A stretch of 32,950 nucleotides of DNA from Pseudomonas persica (GCF_900291015.1 NZ_OLKL01000013.1:4089-37038), one strand, 5' to 3'; numbered from the stretch's first letter, positions 1 through 9,186 are shown. Translations and numbers: made by a program. The notes: generated by a model not told the origin, from the letters alone.

Positions 1-161
1 GGATTCTTCGCGGCTAAAGCCGCTCCCACAGGATGCACGGACCGCTTGCGAATTCAGTTCTCTATGCGACAGCCCAGCCCAAAGGGCTGGGCCAGCTCCC
101 ACAGGATGCCTGAGGCATCAAGGCTTGTGCAGTACCTGTGGGAGCTGGCTTGCCGGCGATT
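1..161. repeat. REP elements upstream of the GST gene
   Basis: Bases 1-32 hold a REP copy with the hairpin GCGGCTAAAGCCGC followed by CTCCCACAGG. Bases 71-93 form a second hairpin (AGCCCAGCCC-AAA-GGGCTGGGC) followed by GCTCCCACAGG, and 135-160 carry the inverted tail CCTGTGGGAGC. The last two therefore form an inverted REP pair. The sequence next to the right-hand copy (TGTGCAGTACCTGTGGGAG) is the reverse complement of the loop-side sequence of the REPINs later in the window. No gene is seen in bases 1-294 beyond these repeats. Confidence 0.75.
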
Positions 162-294
162 GGCCCGGACTGGCCCGGCGATTATTCCTCCCCGCGAAAT
201 TATGGTTTCCCCGCTACACGGATTCTGCTGCCAGCCGAACCGGTGCAGCATGTGCTCCATCAGCCCACCCCGGCGCTGACCAGGAGCCAAGCCC

Positions 295-924
295 ATGTCG
301 AACCCGATCAAGCTTTACAACTTCCCCAAGTCCGGCCATGCCCACCGCATCGAGCTGATGCTCTCGCTGCTGAACCTGCCCACCGAGCTGGTGTTCGTCG
401 ACCTCGCCAAAGGCGCGCACAAGCAGCCGGACTTCCTCGCCCTCAACCCGTTCGGCCAGGTTCCGGTCATCGATGACAACGGCACGGTGATCGCCGATTC
501 CAACGCTATCCTGGTGTACCTGGCCAAGAAGTATGACAACGGCACCTGGCTCCCCGAGGAGCCCGCCGCCGCCGCCCGCGTGCAACGCTGGCTGTCGGTC
601 GCTGCCGGTCCGCTGGCCTTCGGCCCTGCCGCCGCGCGCCTGGTGACCGTATTCGGTGCCGCGTTCAACACCGACGAGGTCATTGCCCGCGCCCACACCC
701 TGCTCAAGGTGATCGACGCCGAGCTGGGCAAAACGCCCTTCCTGGTCGGTAGCACACCCACCATCGCCGATATCGCCAACTACTCGTACATCGCCCACGC
801 ACCGGAGGGCAATGTGTCGCTGGAACCCTATGCCAACGTGCGCAGCTGGCTGGCGCGGATCGAGGCGCTGCCGGGCTTCGTGCCCATGCCGCGCACCGTG
901 ATCGGACTGCAGACCAGCGCCTGA
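295..924 (+). CDS. Glutathione S-transferase family protein
   Basis: A 209-residue protein of usual GST length. The N-terminal thioredoxin-like domain (about 1-80) has the cis-Pro signature in NPFGQVPVI and the glutathione-contacting D-S-N in [15 protein letters not shown]. The alpha-helical C-terminal domain (about 90-205) carries the [12 protein letters not shown] stretch typical of the GST N-capping box region. GSTs conjugate or reduce electrophiles with glutathione in the cytoplasm; the substrate cannot be read from sequence. The start is supported by CAGGAG at 281-286, 8 bases before the ATG. A 27-base gap separates it from the next gene on the same strand, so the two probably share a transcript, consistent with a redox or detoxification role. 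Confidence 0.9.
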   Translation: MSNPIKLYNFPKSGHAHRIELMLSLLNLPTELVFVDLAKGAHKQPDFLALNPFGQVPVIDDNGTVIADSNAILVYLAKKYDNGTWLPEEPAAAARVQRWLSVAAGPLAFGPAAARLVTVFGAAFNTDEVIARAHTLLKVIDAELGKTPFLVGSTPTIADIANYSYIAHAPEGNVSLEPYANVRSWLARIEALPGFVPMPRTVIGLQTSA

Positions 925-951
925 CATCCCGCCATCGCGAGGAACGCCGCC

Positions 952-2988
952 ATGCAACAGCACCCGGACCACCGCCCCTCGCCCTGGCATGCGGGGGAGA
1001 AAACCCTGCAGGAGAAGGCCGGTGTCGCGGAGCGCATGGAGGCGTTCGGGCAGAAGGTCATTCGTGACTACATGCCCGACCAGCATCGTGTTTTCTATCA
1101 TCAGTTGCCGTTCATGGTCGCCGCCAGCGTGGACGCCCGGGGGCGGCCCTGGGCAACGCTGTTGGAAGGGCCGGAAGGTTTCGTCAGCTCACCGGATCCG
1201 CGCCAGCTTACGATCAACACTCAACTGCCAGCGGACGATCCCGCCACCCCGGGGCTGGCAGGTGGGCAGGCGGTCGGCCTGCTGGGGATCGAACTGCACA
1301 GCCGTCGGCGCAACCGCCTCAACGGGCAGATCCGCCAGGCCGGCGATGGGCAACTGCAGGTGACAGTAGAGCAGTCGTTCGGCAACTGCCCGCAGTACAT
1401 CCAGCTGCGTGACTACACCCGTGTCGCAGAACCCGCCCAAGGGCGTGTCGATGCGACAGCACTGGATGCCACGGCTGCCCGCATGATCCAGGCAGCCGAC
1501 ACCTTTTTTGTCGCCAGCTATGTCGAGCACAGCGACGGCCAGCGCTCGGTGGATGTCTCCCACCGTGGCGGGCGGCCCGGGTTCGTCAAGGTCGAAGGCA
1601 ACCGACTGACTATTCCCGACTATGCTGGCAACCTGCACTTCAACACCTTGGGCAATTTGTTGGTGAACCCGCAAGCAGGGTTGCTGTTCATCGATTTCAG
1701 CAACGGCAACGTGCTGCAGCTTTACGGGCATGCCGAGGTGCTGCTGGACAGCCCGGCCATCCAGGCGTTCGAAGGCGCTGAGCGCTTGTGGACGCTGGAG
1801 GTCGAGCAGGTGGTCTGGCGCCCGGCTGCCGTTTCCCTGCGTTGGGCCTTCAAGGAGTACGCGCCGACCAGCCTGATGACCGGCACCTGGGCCGAGGCCG
1901 ACGCACGCCTGCAGCAACGCCAGCGGCAGCGCCAATGGCAGGCCTGGCGTGTGCTGCGGGTGGAGCAGGAGAGCCGCGATATCCGCTCGTTCTACCTTGA
2001 ACCACCTGCCGGCAGTGCGGCTGCCTTTGCGCCAGGGCAGCATGTTCCGGTGCAAGTCCAGCTCGACGGCGAGGTGGTGGTGATCCGTACCTACAGCCTG
2101 TCCAGCGCGCCTTCCGATGGCTACCTGCGCATCAGCGTCAAAGCCCAGGGCCTGGCTTCGCGGCACCTGCATGAGCACGTTGCGGCAGGCGATGTGCTGA
2201 ACGTGCGCCCACCGATGGGCAGTTTCACGCTGGACCAGCAGAGTACACGGCCGCTGGTGCTGATCGGCGCGGGTGTGGGTATCACGCCGTTACTGGCCAT
2301 GCTGCGCGAGCAGTTGAGCAAGGGGCGGGCACGGCGGATTCATTTGTTCCATGGTGCGCGTAGCCTGGCCGATCTGCCGTTCCGTGAGGAGCTGGCGAGC
2401 TTGCGGCAACGGGCCGGCGGCCTGCTGCACCTGCACCGCGCCCTGAGCCAGCCGGAAGCGCATGCACTGGCGGGGCGTGATTACGAGTTTGCCGGTCGGC
2501 TGGGTATCGAGCAGGTCAAGGCGACGCTGGCGCTGGACGACTACGATTTCTACCTGTGCGGCCCGGGCAGTTTTACCCAGGACCTGTATGAAGGGCTGCG
2601 CGGGGTGCATGTGCCGGATGCGCGGATTCATGCCGAAGCATTTGGCCCTTCGACGCTGCGGCGGCACACCGACGATGACCAACCCACACTGCAACAGCCG
2701 CCCGCTGCCAGCGAGCCGGTGCCAGTGTACTTTGCGGCTTCGGCCAAGGAGGCACGCTGGGCGCCCGGTAGCGGGACGCTGCTGGAGCTGGCCGAGGCGC
2801 GTGGGCTGGCGCCGGAGTTCAGTTGCCGGGGCGGGTCGTGCGGTACTTGCAAGACACGCTTGGTCAGTGGGCAGGTGCATTACCCGAATCCGCCAGCGGA
2901 AATGCCGGAAAGTGGGACTGCGCTAATCTGTTGTGCGATACCGGCGCGGGTGGAAGAGGGAGGGCAGGCGTTGGTACTGGATATCTGA
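952..2988 (+). CDS. PNPOx-like / FAD-NAD reductase / [2Fe-2S] ferredoxin fusion protein
   Basis: A 678-residue multidomain oxidoreductase. Residues about 50-300 resemble the pyridoxamine 5'-phosphate oxidase-like split barrel (MVAASVDARGRPWATLLEG and the NCPQYIQ motif). Residues about 325-565 form a ferredoxin-NADP reductase module, with the flavin motif RTYSL at 379-383, the nucleotide loop GAGVGITP at 439-446 and CGPG at 536-539. Residues about 590-678 are a plant-type ferredoxin with Cys625, Cys630, Cys633 and a fourth ligand at Cys660 or Cys661. The order implies electron flow from NAD(P)H through FAD to the iron-sulfur cluster, and possibly to a flavin or heme in the N-terminal barrel. 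The natural electron acceptor is unknown. GCGAGGA at 937-943 precedes the ATG. It lies just downstream of the GST gene on the same strand. Confidence 0.88.
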   Translation: MQQHPDHRPSPWHAGEKTLQEKAGVAERMEAFGQKVIRDYMPDQHRVFYHQLPFMVAASVDARGRPWATLLEGPEGFVSSPDPRQLTINTQLPADDPATPGLAGGQAVGLLGIELHSRRRNRLNGQIRQAGDGQLQVTVEQSFGNCPQYIQLRDYTRVAEPAQGRVDATALDATAARMIQAADTFFVASYVEHSDGQRSVDVSHRGGRPGFVKVEGNRLTIPDYAGNLHFNTLGNLLVNPQAGLLFIDFSNGNVLQLYGHAEVLLDSPAIQAFEGAERLWTLEVEQVVWRPAAVSLRWAFKEYAPTSLMTGTWAEADARLQQRQRQRQWQAWRVLRVEQESRDIRSFYLEPPAGSAAAFAPGQHVPVQVQLDGEVVVIRTYSLSSAPSDGYLRISVKAQGLASRHLHEHVAAGDVLNVRPPMGSFTLDQQSTRPLVLIGAGVGITPLLAMLREQLSKGRARRIHLFHGARSLADLPFREELASLRQRAGGLLHLHRALSQPEAHALAGRDYEFAGRLGIEQVKATLALDDYDFYLCGPGSFTQDLYEGLRGVHVPDARIHAEAFGPSTLRRHTDDDQPTLQQPPAASEPVPVYFAASAKEARWAPGSGTLLELAEARGLAPEFSCRGGSCGTCKTRLVSGQVHYPNPPAEMPESGTALICCAIPARVEEGGQALVLDI

Positions 2989-3007
2989 TATGCCTGTACC
3001 GACCTCA

Positions 3008-3030
3008 TCGCCGGCAAGCCAGCGATGGGG
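3008..3030. repeat. Degenerate REP-like palindrome
   Basis: ATCGCCGGCAAGCCAGCGAT is an imperfect inverted repeat of the second REP flavour seen in this window (compare GGCTTGCCGGCGAT at 147-160). It sits in the 112-base gap before the LysR gene. Confidence 0.4.
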
Positions 3031-3100
3031 CCAGGACAGGCAACACAAAACGCCCAGATGAAAGATAATCCCGGCACTTCATAGCCCCCCAGGAGTCCGC

Positions 3101-3997
3101 ATGGACCAGATCCACCTGATGAAGGTGTTCGTCGCCGTAGGCGAACTGGAAAGCTTCGCCGCCGCTGCCCGCCGCCTGGACATTTCCCCGGCCGCAGTCA
3201 CCCGTGCCGTCAGCGCCCTGGAAGAGCAGCTTGGGGTCAAGCTGCTGCTGCGCACCACCCGCAGCGTGCGCTTGACCGAAGCCGGTGGCCGCTACCTGGA
3301 AGACACCCGGCATATCCTCGCCAGCATCCACGAGGCCAACGAAGCGGCTGCCGGCATCAACGCCACACCCAAAGGCGACCTGGCCGTCACCGCGCCGATC
3401 CTGTTCGGCAAGAAGTACGTCATGTCGTGCATCGTCCGCTACCTGCAGCAGTACCCCGAGGTTGACGTTTCCGCCTACTTCCTCGACCGCATAGTGAACA
3501 TGGTCGAGGAGGGCATGGACGTGGCCGTACGCATTGGCCCCTTGCCCGACTCCAGCCTGAAAGCGCTGCGGGTGGGCAGAGTGCGGCGCATGTTGTGTGC
3601 ATCCCCCGACTACCTGGCGCGCCATGGCGTGCCGAAGCACCCGTCTGACCTGGCGGGGCATGCGGTGATCGGCACCACCAACCTGTCGCCGCGGGCCGGC
3701 TGGCGCTTCGGGGTGACCGATGAGCCGACCCTGGTGCGCATGAAGCCCCGCCTGACGGTGACCAGCAATGACGGAGCAATCGCCGCCGCCAGTGGCGGGC
3801 TGGGGATTGCGCGTCTGCTGTCGTACCAGGTAGCGGATGAACTGGCCAGCGGGCAGTTGCAGGTGATCCTGGCCGAGTACGAAGAGGCGCCGTGGCCGAT
3901 TCATGTACTGCACCGGGAGAGCAAGTACGGCTCGGCCAAGGTCAGGGCCTTCATCGACATGCTGGCGCAGGATTTGCGGGCCCAGCAGCTGGATTGA
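3101..3997 (+). CDS. LysR-family transcriptional regulator
   Basis: A 298-residue protein, the normal length for LysR regulators. An N-terminal winged helix-turn-helix (about 1-60; AAAARRLDISPAAVTRAVSALEEQLG) is followed by a linker helix and a periplasmic-binding-protein-like effector domain (about 90-295). The SPAAVTRAV recognition helix and the ILFGKKYV/RVRRMLCASPDYL stretches resemble the subgroup that often controls neighbouring oxidoreductases. AGGAG at 3091-3095 sits 5 bases before the ATG. It is co-directional with the GST and fusion oxidoreductase genes and lies 112 bases downstream. It could regulate them, but LysR genes usually diverge from their target, so the target is not certain. 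Confidence 0.93.
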   Translation: MDQIHLMKVFVAVGELESFAAAARRLDISPAAVTRAVSALEEQLGVKLLLRTTRSVRLTEAGGRYLEDTRHILASIHEANEAAAGINATPKGDLAVTAPILFGKKYVMSCIVRYLQQYPEVDVSAYFLDRIVNMVEEGMDVAVRIGPLPDSSLKALRVGRVRRMLCASPDYLARHGVPKHPSDLAGHAVIGTTNLSPRAGWRFGVTDEPTLVRMKPRLTVTSNDGAIAAASGGLGIARLLSYQVADELASGQLQVILAEYEEAPWPIHVLHRESKYGSAKVRAFIDMLAQDLRAQQLD

Positions 3998-4038
3998 AAT
4001 CATGGACGGGACTGCTGTCCTGAGCTATCTTCAGTACT

Positions 4039-4122
4039 GGCCTCGCCCTCGACCACCTAGACTGGCATGTCCAGTCCCGGCACCTTGTGGTGCCGCACCC
4101 CCTTGTCGGCGTGGGCGAGGCC
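4039..4122. other. Clover-like nested inverted repeat of unknown function
   Basis: A perfect 10-bp outer stem (GGCCTCGCCC at 4039-4048 with GGGCGAGGCC at 4113-4122) encloses two internal hairpins: GACTGG-CATGT-CCAGTC at 4060-4076 and CGGCACC-TTGT-GGTGCCG at 4078-4095. Either strand could fold as a multi-branched RNA. It lies 41 bases after the LysR stop codon. It has no U-run and does not match the local REP consensus. It may be a decayed mobile-element end, a processing structure or a small RNA; the sequence does not decide. Confidence 0.45.
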
Positions 4123-4259
4123 TCTCAATTCGTATTTGGCCGTCTAGCCCGGTCAAGCCTGTTCGACAACCGCCGTTCCGGAATCTCCCGAACTACGCGA
4201 TCCACTGTGAGAGTGGCGTACCCGCAAAGAATGCGACGCGGTGCATGGCACCGGCTGCG

Positions 4260-4291
4260 CCGGTGTTCGCGGGTAAACCCGCTCCCACAGG
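4260..4291. repeat. REP element
   Basis: CCGGTG followed by TTCGCGGGTAAACCCGCTCCCACAGG matches the REP consensus of the other copies, with hairpin GCGGG-TAAA-CCCGC. It is a single copy between the convergent LysR and nrdB genes. Confidence 0.85.
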
Positions 4292-4366
4292 TTCGGCACT
4301 AGTCCGGATACTGATCCACTTCCCACCAGTACATCTGTCTCGCCTGCGGCGTGTTTTCCGACCAAC

Positions 4367-4396
4367 AAAAAAGGCTGCCAATTGGCAGCCTTTTTT
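4367..4396 (-). terminator. Intrinsic terminator of nrdB (bidirectional)
   Basis: A perfect 15+15 palindrome, AAAAAAGGCTGCCAA with its exact complement. This gives a strong stem flanked by A and T runs, so it can terminate on both strands. It lies 16 bases beyond the nrdB stop codon and faces the LysR gene on the other strand. Confidence 0.92.
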
Positions 4397-4412
4397 ATGC
4401 TCAGCCGGACGA

Positions 4413-5663
4413 TCAGTCCCAGCTCAACGCACCACCAGTCTGATACTCGATCACACGGGTCTCGAAGAAGTTCTTCTCCTTCTTCAAGTCCATGATCTCG
4501 CTCATCCACGGGAACGGGTTGGTAGTCCCCGGGTACTCTTCCTTCAGACCAATCTGGGTCAGGCGACGGTTGGCGATGAACTTGAGGTAGTCCTCCATCA
4601 TCGCCGCGTTCATGCCCAGTACGCCGCGTGGCATGGTGTCACGGGCGTATTCGATCTCCAGCTGGGTCCCTTGCAGGATCATCTGGGTCGCTTCTTCCTT
4701 CATCGCCGCGTCCCACAGGTGCGGGTTCTCGATCTTGATCTGGTTGATCACGTCGATACCGAAGTTCAGGTGCATCGACTCGTCACGCAGGATGTACTGG
4801 AACTGCTCGGCCACGCCGGTCATCTTGTTGCGGCGGCCCATGGACAGGATCTGGGTGAAGCCGCAGTAGAAGAAGATGCCTTCCAGTACGCAGTAGTAAG
4901 CGATCAGGTTGCGCAGCAGCTCTTTGTCGGTTTCGACGGTGCCGGTGTTGAATTCCGGGTCGGAGATGGCGCGGGTGTACTTCAGGCCCCAGGCGGCTTT
5001 CTTCGCGACCGACGGGATCTCGTGGTACATGTTGAAGATCTCGCCTTCATCCATGCCCAGCGACTCGATGCAGTACTGGTAGGCGTGGGTGTGGATCGCC
5101 TCTTCGAAGGCCTGGCGCAGGATGTACTGGCGGCACTCCGGGTTGGTGATCAGGCGGTACACGGCCAGGGCCAGGTTGTTGGCCACCAGCGAGTCGGCGG
5201 TGGAGAAGAAGCCGAGGTTGCGCATGACGATGCGACGCTCGTCTTCGGTCAGGCCGTCCATGCTCTTCCACAGGGCGATGTCGGCGGTCATGTTGACCTC
5301 TTGCGGCATCCAGTGGTTGGCGCAGCCGTCCAGGTACTTCTGCCAGGCCCAGTCGTACTTGAACGGTACCAGCTGGTTGAGGTCGGCACGGCAGTTGATC
5401 ATGCGCTTTTCGTCAACACGCACGCGGGCGCCGGAGCCTTCCAGCTCGGCCAGGCCTTCAGCGATGTCGAGGTCGTTGAGGGCAGCCTTGGCACGCTTGA
5501 CCGCGTCAGAGTCGTCAGCGGTGGCGGCACGGGCTTCCAGGGCGGCGGCACCACCGGCGCTGTCGAGCTTGTCGAGGGTGGCGGCGGCAGCGGCCTGCGC
5601 AGGGGTATTGCCTTTGGCGGCTACTTCGCCGTCTTCTTTATCGAATTCGTCCCAGCTCAGCAT
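4413..5663 (-). CDS. nrdB: Class Ia ribonucleotide reductase, beta subunit
   Basis: A 416-residue radical-generating subunit that supplies the tyrosyl radical to NrdA for making deoxyribonucleotides. The di-iron and radical residues are present: Asp157 (STADSLV), Glu188 and His191 (EEAIH), Tyr195 as the radical tyrosine (equivalent to Tyr122 of E. coli, by alignment from memory), and a second E-x-x-H in [10 protein letters not shown]. About 85 Ala-rich residues precede the conserved core, longer than the E. coli enzyme. The start at 5663 is chosen because AGGAG lies 9 bases upstream; an in-frame ATG 27 bases further out has no such site. It lies downstream of nrdA with a 262-base gap holding a REP and a GC-rich hairpin. 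Confidence 0.97.
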   Translation of the reverse strand: MLSWDEFDKEDGEVAAKGNTPAQAAAAATLDKLDSAGGAAALEARAATADDSDAVKRAKAALNDLDIAEGLAELEGSGARVRVDEKRMINCRADLNQLVPFKYDWAWQKYLDGCANHWMPQEVNMTADIALWKSMDGLTEDERRIVMRNLGFFSTADSLVANNLALAVYRLITNPECRQYILRQAFEEAIHTHAYQYCIESLGMDEGEIFNMYHEIPSVAKKAAWGLKYTRAISDPEFNTGTVETDKELLRNLIAYYCVLEGIFFYCGFTQILSMGRRNKMTGVAEQFQYILRDESMHLNFGIDVINQIKIENPHLWDAAMKEEATQMILQGTQLEIEYARDTMPRGVLGMNAAMMEDYLKFIANRRLTQIGLKEEYPGTTNPFPWMSEIMDLKKEKNFFETRVIEYQTGGALSWD

Positions 5664-5840
5664 GGTGAGATTCTCCTGCTTGAGGGCCATCTACTCAGTA
5701 TGGCCGGTGGATCTTGGTTGCGGCTTGGTCCCCAGGATGGGGTACGGTGGTGCACGCAAATCTGGATTGGCCCAAAAGGGCTGGCCGGGGCGGTGGGGCC
5801 GCGGCTTATTGTGTCTGGCTGTGGAGAGGCGATGGGGTAG

Positions 5841-5874
5841 CCGGCCTCTTCGCGGGTAAACCCGCTCCCACAGG
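5841..5874. repeat. REP element between nrdA and nrdB
   Basis: CCGGCCTCTTCGCGGG followed by TAAACCCGCTCCCACAGG is a full-consensus REP copy in the nrdA-nrdB gap. It could affect the relative amounts of nrdA and nrdB mRNA by protecting the 3' end of the upstream message; this is inference. Confidence 0.88.
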
Positions 5875-5884
5875 CGGAGAATCC

Positions 5885-5914
5885 CGCGCGGGGCACCCAT
5901 GGGCACCCCGCGCG
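5885..5914 (-). terminator. GC-rich hairpin after nrdA
   Basis: Arms CGCGCGGGG (5885-5893) and CCCCGCGCG (5906-5914) around a 12-base loop, starting 11 bases after the nrdA stop. There is no clear U-run downstream on the minus strand, so it may attenuate or stabilise rather than fully terminate, which would allow nrdB to be partly co-transcribed. Confidence 0.5.
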
Positions 5915-5925
5915 ACATCTAGGCC

Positions 5926-8805
5926 TTACTGGCAGGCTTCGCAGTCAGGCTCGTCGATCGCGCAGGCCTTCGGCACTGGCGCTGGGCCCGCTGCCTGGAC
6001 CGGGGCGCTGTCGCCACCGCTGGAAACGGCGTTGAGCTTGCCGGTGTTGATGGTCGACTTCTCGGTGCTGGTCGCGGCCAGGGCACGGAGGTAGTAGGTG
6101 GTCTTCAGACCACGGTACCAGGCCATGCGGTAGGTCACGTCCAGCTTCTTGCCCGAGGCGCCGGCGATGTACAGGTTCAGCGACTGGGCCTGGTCGATCC
6201 ACTTCTGGCGACGCGAGGCGGCATCGACGATCCACTTGGTCTCGACTTCGAACGCGGTGGCGTACAGGTCCTTCAGCTCTTGCGGGATGCGCTCGATCTG
6301 CTGCACCGAACCGTCGTAGTACTTCAGGTCGTTGATCATCACCGAGTCCCACAGGTCACGGGCCTTCAGGTCGCGGACCAGGTACGGGTTGATCACGGTG
6401 AACTCGCCCGACAGGTTCGATTTCACGTACAGGTTCTGGTAGGTCGGCTCGATGGACTGCGACACGCCGGTGATGTTGGCGATGGTCGCGGTCGGCGCGA
6501 TGGCCATGATGTTCGAGTTACGAATACCTTTCTTGACGCGCTCGCGCACCGGGGCCCAGTCCAGGGACTCTTCCAGGTTGACGTCGATGTACTTGGCACC
6601 ACGGGCCTCGATCAGGATCTGTTGCGAATCCAGCGGCAGGATGCCCTTGGACCACAGCGAACCCTGGAAGGTCTCGTACGCACCGCGCTCGTCGGCCAGG
6701 TCGCAGGACGCCTGGATGGCGTAGAAGCTGACCGCTTCCATCGACTTGTCGGCGAACTCGACGGCGGCATCGGAACCGTACGGAATGTGCTGCAGGTACA
6801 GCGCATCCTGGAAGCCCATGATCCCCAGGCCGACCGGGCGGTGCTTGACGTTCGAGTTACGCGCTTGCGGCACCGAGTAGTAGTTGATGTCGATCACGTT
6901 GTCGAGCATGCGCACGGCGGTGTTCACGGTGCGTTGCAGCTTGGCGGTGTCCAGCTTGCCATCGACGATGTGGTTCGGCAGGTTGATCGAGCCCAGGTTG
7001 CAGACCGCGATCTCGTCCTTGTTGGTGTTCAGGGTGATCTCGGTGCACAGGTTCGAGCTGTGCACCACGCCCACGTGCTGCTGCGGCGAACGCAGGTTGC
7101 ACGGGTCCTTGAAGGTCAGCCACGGGTGGCCGGTCTCGAACAGCATCGACAGCATCTTGCGCCACAGGTCTTTGGCCTGGATGGTCTTGAACACCTTGAT
7201 CTTGTTGTATTCGGTCAGGGCTTCGTAGTACTCGTAGCGTTCTTCGAAGGCCTTGCCGGTCAGGTCGTGCAGGTCTGGCACTTCCGAAGGCGAGAACAGG
7301 GTCCACTTGCCGTCATCGAAGACACGCTTCATGAACAGGTCAGGGATCCAGTTGGCGGTGTTCATGTCGTGGGTACGACGACGGTCATCACCGGTGTTCT
7401 TGCGCAGCTCGATGAATTCCTCGATGTCCAGGTGCCAGGTTTCCAGGTAGGCACACACGGCGCCCTTGCGCTTGCCACCCTGGTTGACGGCAACGGCGGT
7501 GTCGTTGACCACTTTCAGGAACGGAACCACGCCCTGCGACTTGCCATTGGTGCCCTTGATGTAGGAGCCCAGTGCACGCACAGGGGTCCAGTCGTTGCCC
7601 AGGCCACCGGCGAATTTCGACAGCATGGCGTTGTCGTGGATCGCGTGATAGATGCCCGACAGGTCGTCCGGCACGGTGGTCAGGTAGCAGCTGGACAGCT
7701 GCGGGCGCAGGGTGCCGGCGTTGAACAGGGTCGGGGTCGAGGCCATGTAGTCGAACGACGACAACAGGTTGTAGAACTCGATCGCACGGGCTTCCTTGTC
7801 TTTCTCTTCCAGCGCCAGGCCCATGGCCACACGCATGAAGAATACCTGTGGCAGCTCGAAGCGCACGCCATCCTTGTGGATGAAGTAGCGGTCGTACAGG
7901 GTCTGCAGGCCCAGGTAGGTGAATTGCTGGTCACGCTCGTGGTCGATGGCCTTGCCCAGGCGGTCGAGGTCGTAGCCTTTCAGGGCCGGGTCCAGCAGCT
8001 CGAACTCGACGCCTTTCTCGACGTAGGCCGGCAGGGCCTTGGCGTACAGGTCGGCCATCTCGTGGTGGGTGGCGCTGTCGGCGACGTTCAGGAAGCCCAG
8101 GCCTTCGGCACGCAGGGTGTCCATCAGCAGGCGGGCGGTAACGAACGAGTAGTTCGGCTCGCGTTCTACCAGGGTTCGGGCGGTCATCACCAGGGCGGTG
8201 TTGACGTCCTTGATGGCCACGCCGTCGTACAGGTTCTTCAGAGTGTCGCGCTGGATCAGGTCGCCATCGACTTCGGCCAGGCCTTCGCAGGCTTCGCTGA
8301 TGATGGTGTTCAGGCGGGCCATGTCGAGCGGGGCCAGACTGCCGTCGGCCAGGGTGATGCGGATGCTCGGGTGCGGCTCGACCACGGCATCGGTGTTGGC
8401 GCGGGTGGCACGTTCCTTGGCGCGTTGGTCGCGGTAGATCACGTAGTCACGGGCGACTTTCTGTTCGCCAGCGCGCATCAGGGCCAGTTCGACCTGGTCC
8501 TGGATTTCTTCGATGTGGATGGTGCCACCCGATGGCATGCGACGCTTGAACGTGGCGGTGACCTGCTCGGTCAGGCGCGCGACGGTGTCGTGGATGCGCG
8601 ACGAAGCGGCGGCGGTGCCGCCTTCAACTGCGAGGAACGCCTTGGTGATGGCCACGGTGATCTTGTCGTCGGTGTAGGGGACGACAGTGCCGTTACGCTT
8701 GATCACACGCAGTTGGCCGGGAGCGGTGGCGGCCAGATCCTGATTGGAATCGGCGGCCTGCGGCACCTTGGCCTGCGGGTTCTCGCGAGTTGTGTCGGTT
8801 TGCAT
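5926..8805 (-). CDS. nrdA: Class Ia ribonucleotide reductase, alpha (catalytic) subunit
   Basis: A 959-residue catalytic subunit, about 200 residues longer than E. coli NrdA. The N-terminus has two ATP-cone domains in tandem (about 32-128, beginning LRVIKRNGTVVPY; and about 147-240). These bind ATP/dATP to set overall activity. The core shows the redox cysteines (LSSCYL and AVCNLGSINL), the catalytic N-x-C-x-E in SSNLCTEI, and the radical-transfer tyrosine pair in KTTYYLRAL. The C-terminus ends CEACQ, the mobile cysteine pair reduced by thioredoxin or glutaredoxin. GGAG lies 10 bases before the ATG. Two cones are also known in the P. aeruginosa enzyme. A long leader and a promoter with NrdR-like and DnaA boxes precede it. 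Confidence 0.97.
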   Translation of the reverse strand: MQTDTTRENPQAKVPQAADSNQDLAATAPGQLRVIKRNGTVVPYTDDKITVAITKAFLAVEGGTAAASSRIHDTVARLTEQVTATFKRRMPSGGTIHIEEIQDQVELALMRAGEQKVARDYVIYRDQRAKERATRANTDAVVEPHPSIRITLADGSLAPLDMARLNTIISEACEGLAEVDGDLIQRDTLKNLYDGVAIKDVNTALVMTARTLVEREPNYSFVTARLLMDTLRAEGLGFLNVADSATHHEMADLYAKALPAYVEKGVEFELLDPALKGYDLDRLGKAIDHERDQQFTYLGLQTLYDRYFIHKDGVRFELPQVFFMRVAMGLALEEKDKEARAIEFYNLLSSFDYMASTPTLFNAGTLRPQLSSCYLTTVPDDLSGIYHAIHDNAMLSKFAGGLGNDWTPVRALGSYIKGTNGKSQGVVPFLKVVNDTAVAVNQGGKRKGAVCAYLETWHLDIEEFIELRKNTGDDRRRTHDMNTANWIPDLFMKRVFDDGKWTLFSPSEVPDLHDLTGKAFEERYEYYEALTEYNKIKVFKTIQAKDLWRKMLSMLFETGHPWLTFKDPCNLRSPQQHVGVVHSSNLCTEITLNTNKDEIAVCNLGSINLPNHIVDGKLDTAKLQRTVNTAVRMLDNVIDINYYSVPQARNSNVKHRPVGLGIMGFQDALYLQHIPYGSDAAVEFADKSMEAVSFYAIQASCDLADERGAYETFQGSLWSKGILPLDSQQILIEARGAKYIDVNLEESLDWAPVRERVKKGIRNSNIMAIAPTATIANITGVSQSIEPTYQNLYVKSNLSGEFTVINPYLVRDLKARDLWDSVMINDLKYYDGSVQQIERIPQELKDLYATAFEVETKWIVDAASRRQKWIDQAQSLNLYIAGASGKKLDVTYRMAWYRGLKTTYYLRALAATSTEKSTINTGKLNAVSSGGDSAPVQAAGPAPVPKACAIDEPDCEACQ

Positions 8806-9180
8806 GGGTGGGTGTCTCCACAGTTTCTATATTGTTCAGGCGCCTTTTGGGCGCCCACCGTTCCGTCCACTTGCTCGATGGCCTGGCGGGGATGGGCAAT
8901 GCATGCGCATCCGCCCGCGCGGGCGTACCGACTTCGGGACAGACTCAGGAATAAGGGGCAATGGCTTGCCGCTCCCTGGCCGAAGTCAAAGATTCTGGGC
9001 GGGGCCCAAAAACTGTTGCTGATGGATGCCAGGTCTGGCCTGCCACACCCATACCCGAACAAGGCCCTGGAAGGGCTTGCCTCGGTCGCCTCCGCAGGAG
9101 CGGTTTGGCTGCTGAAATCACTTGAAGTTCACCCGAAAAAATCGCTTGATTTTGCGGGTTGACTTTTGTGTGTGATTTTG
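8806..9180 (-). other. Long nrdA leader, no gene seen
   Basis: About 410 bases separate the proposed nrdA transcription start (near 9215) from the ATG. I see no supported gene here. A hairpin GGCGCC-TTTT-GGGCGCC lies at about 8838-8855, near the nrdA start. The 148-residue minus-strand open frame 8945-9391 spans the promoter elements and has no recognisable domain, so it is not annotated. Confidence 0.5.
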
Positions 9181-9186
9181 CACGAA

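Larger units (their letters stand above)
3998..4366. other. Gene-free interval with nested inverted repeats and one REP
   Basis: No convincing gene is seen between the LysR gene and the nrdB terminator. The interval holds a nested inverted-repeat structure at 4039-4122 (listed separately), a small hairpin CCACT-GTGAG-AGTGG at 4201-4215, and a REP copy at 4260-4291. Open frames through it are continuations of antisense frames of nrdB or lack a ribosome-binding site. Confidence 0.5.

Noticed and set aside
3903..5840. A 645-codon plus-strand open frame over nrdB
   Set aside because: It runs through the bidirectional terminator and is antisense to nrdB; only the opposite strand encodes a known family.
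6280..9162. A 960-codon plus-strand open frame opposite nrdA
   Set aside because: It is the antisense shadow of a highly conserved gene in GC-rich DNA. It has no recognisable domain or ribosome-binding site, and its composition (His, Val, Asp, Gly-rich) is the mirror image of nrdA codons.
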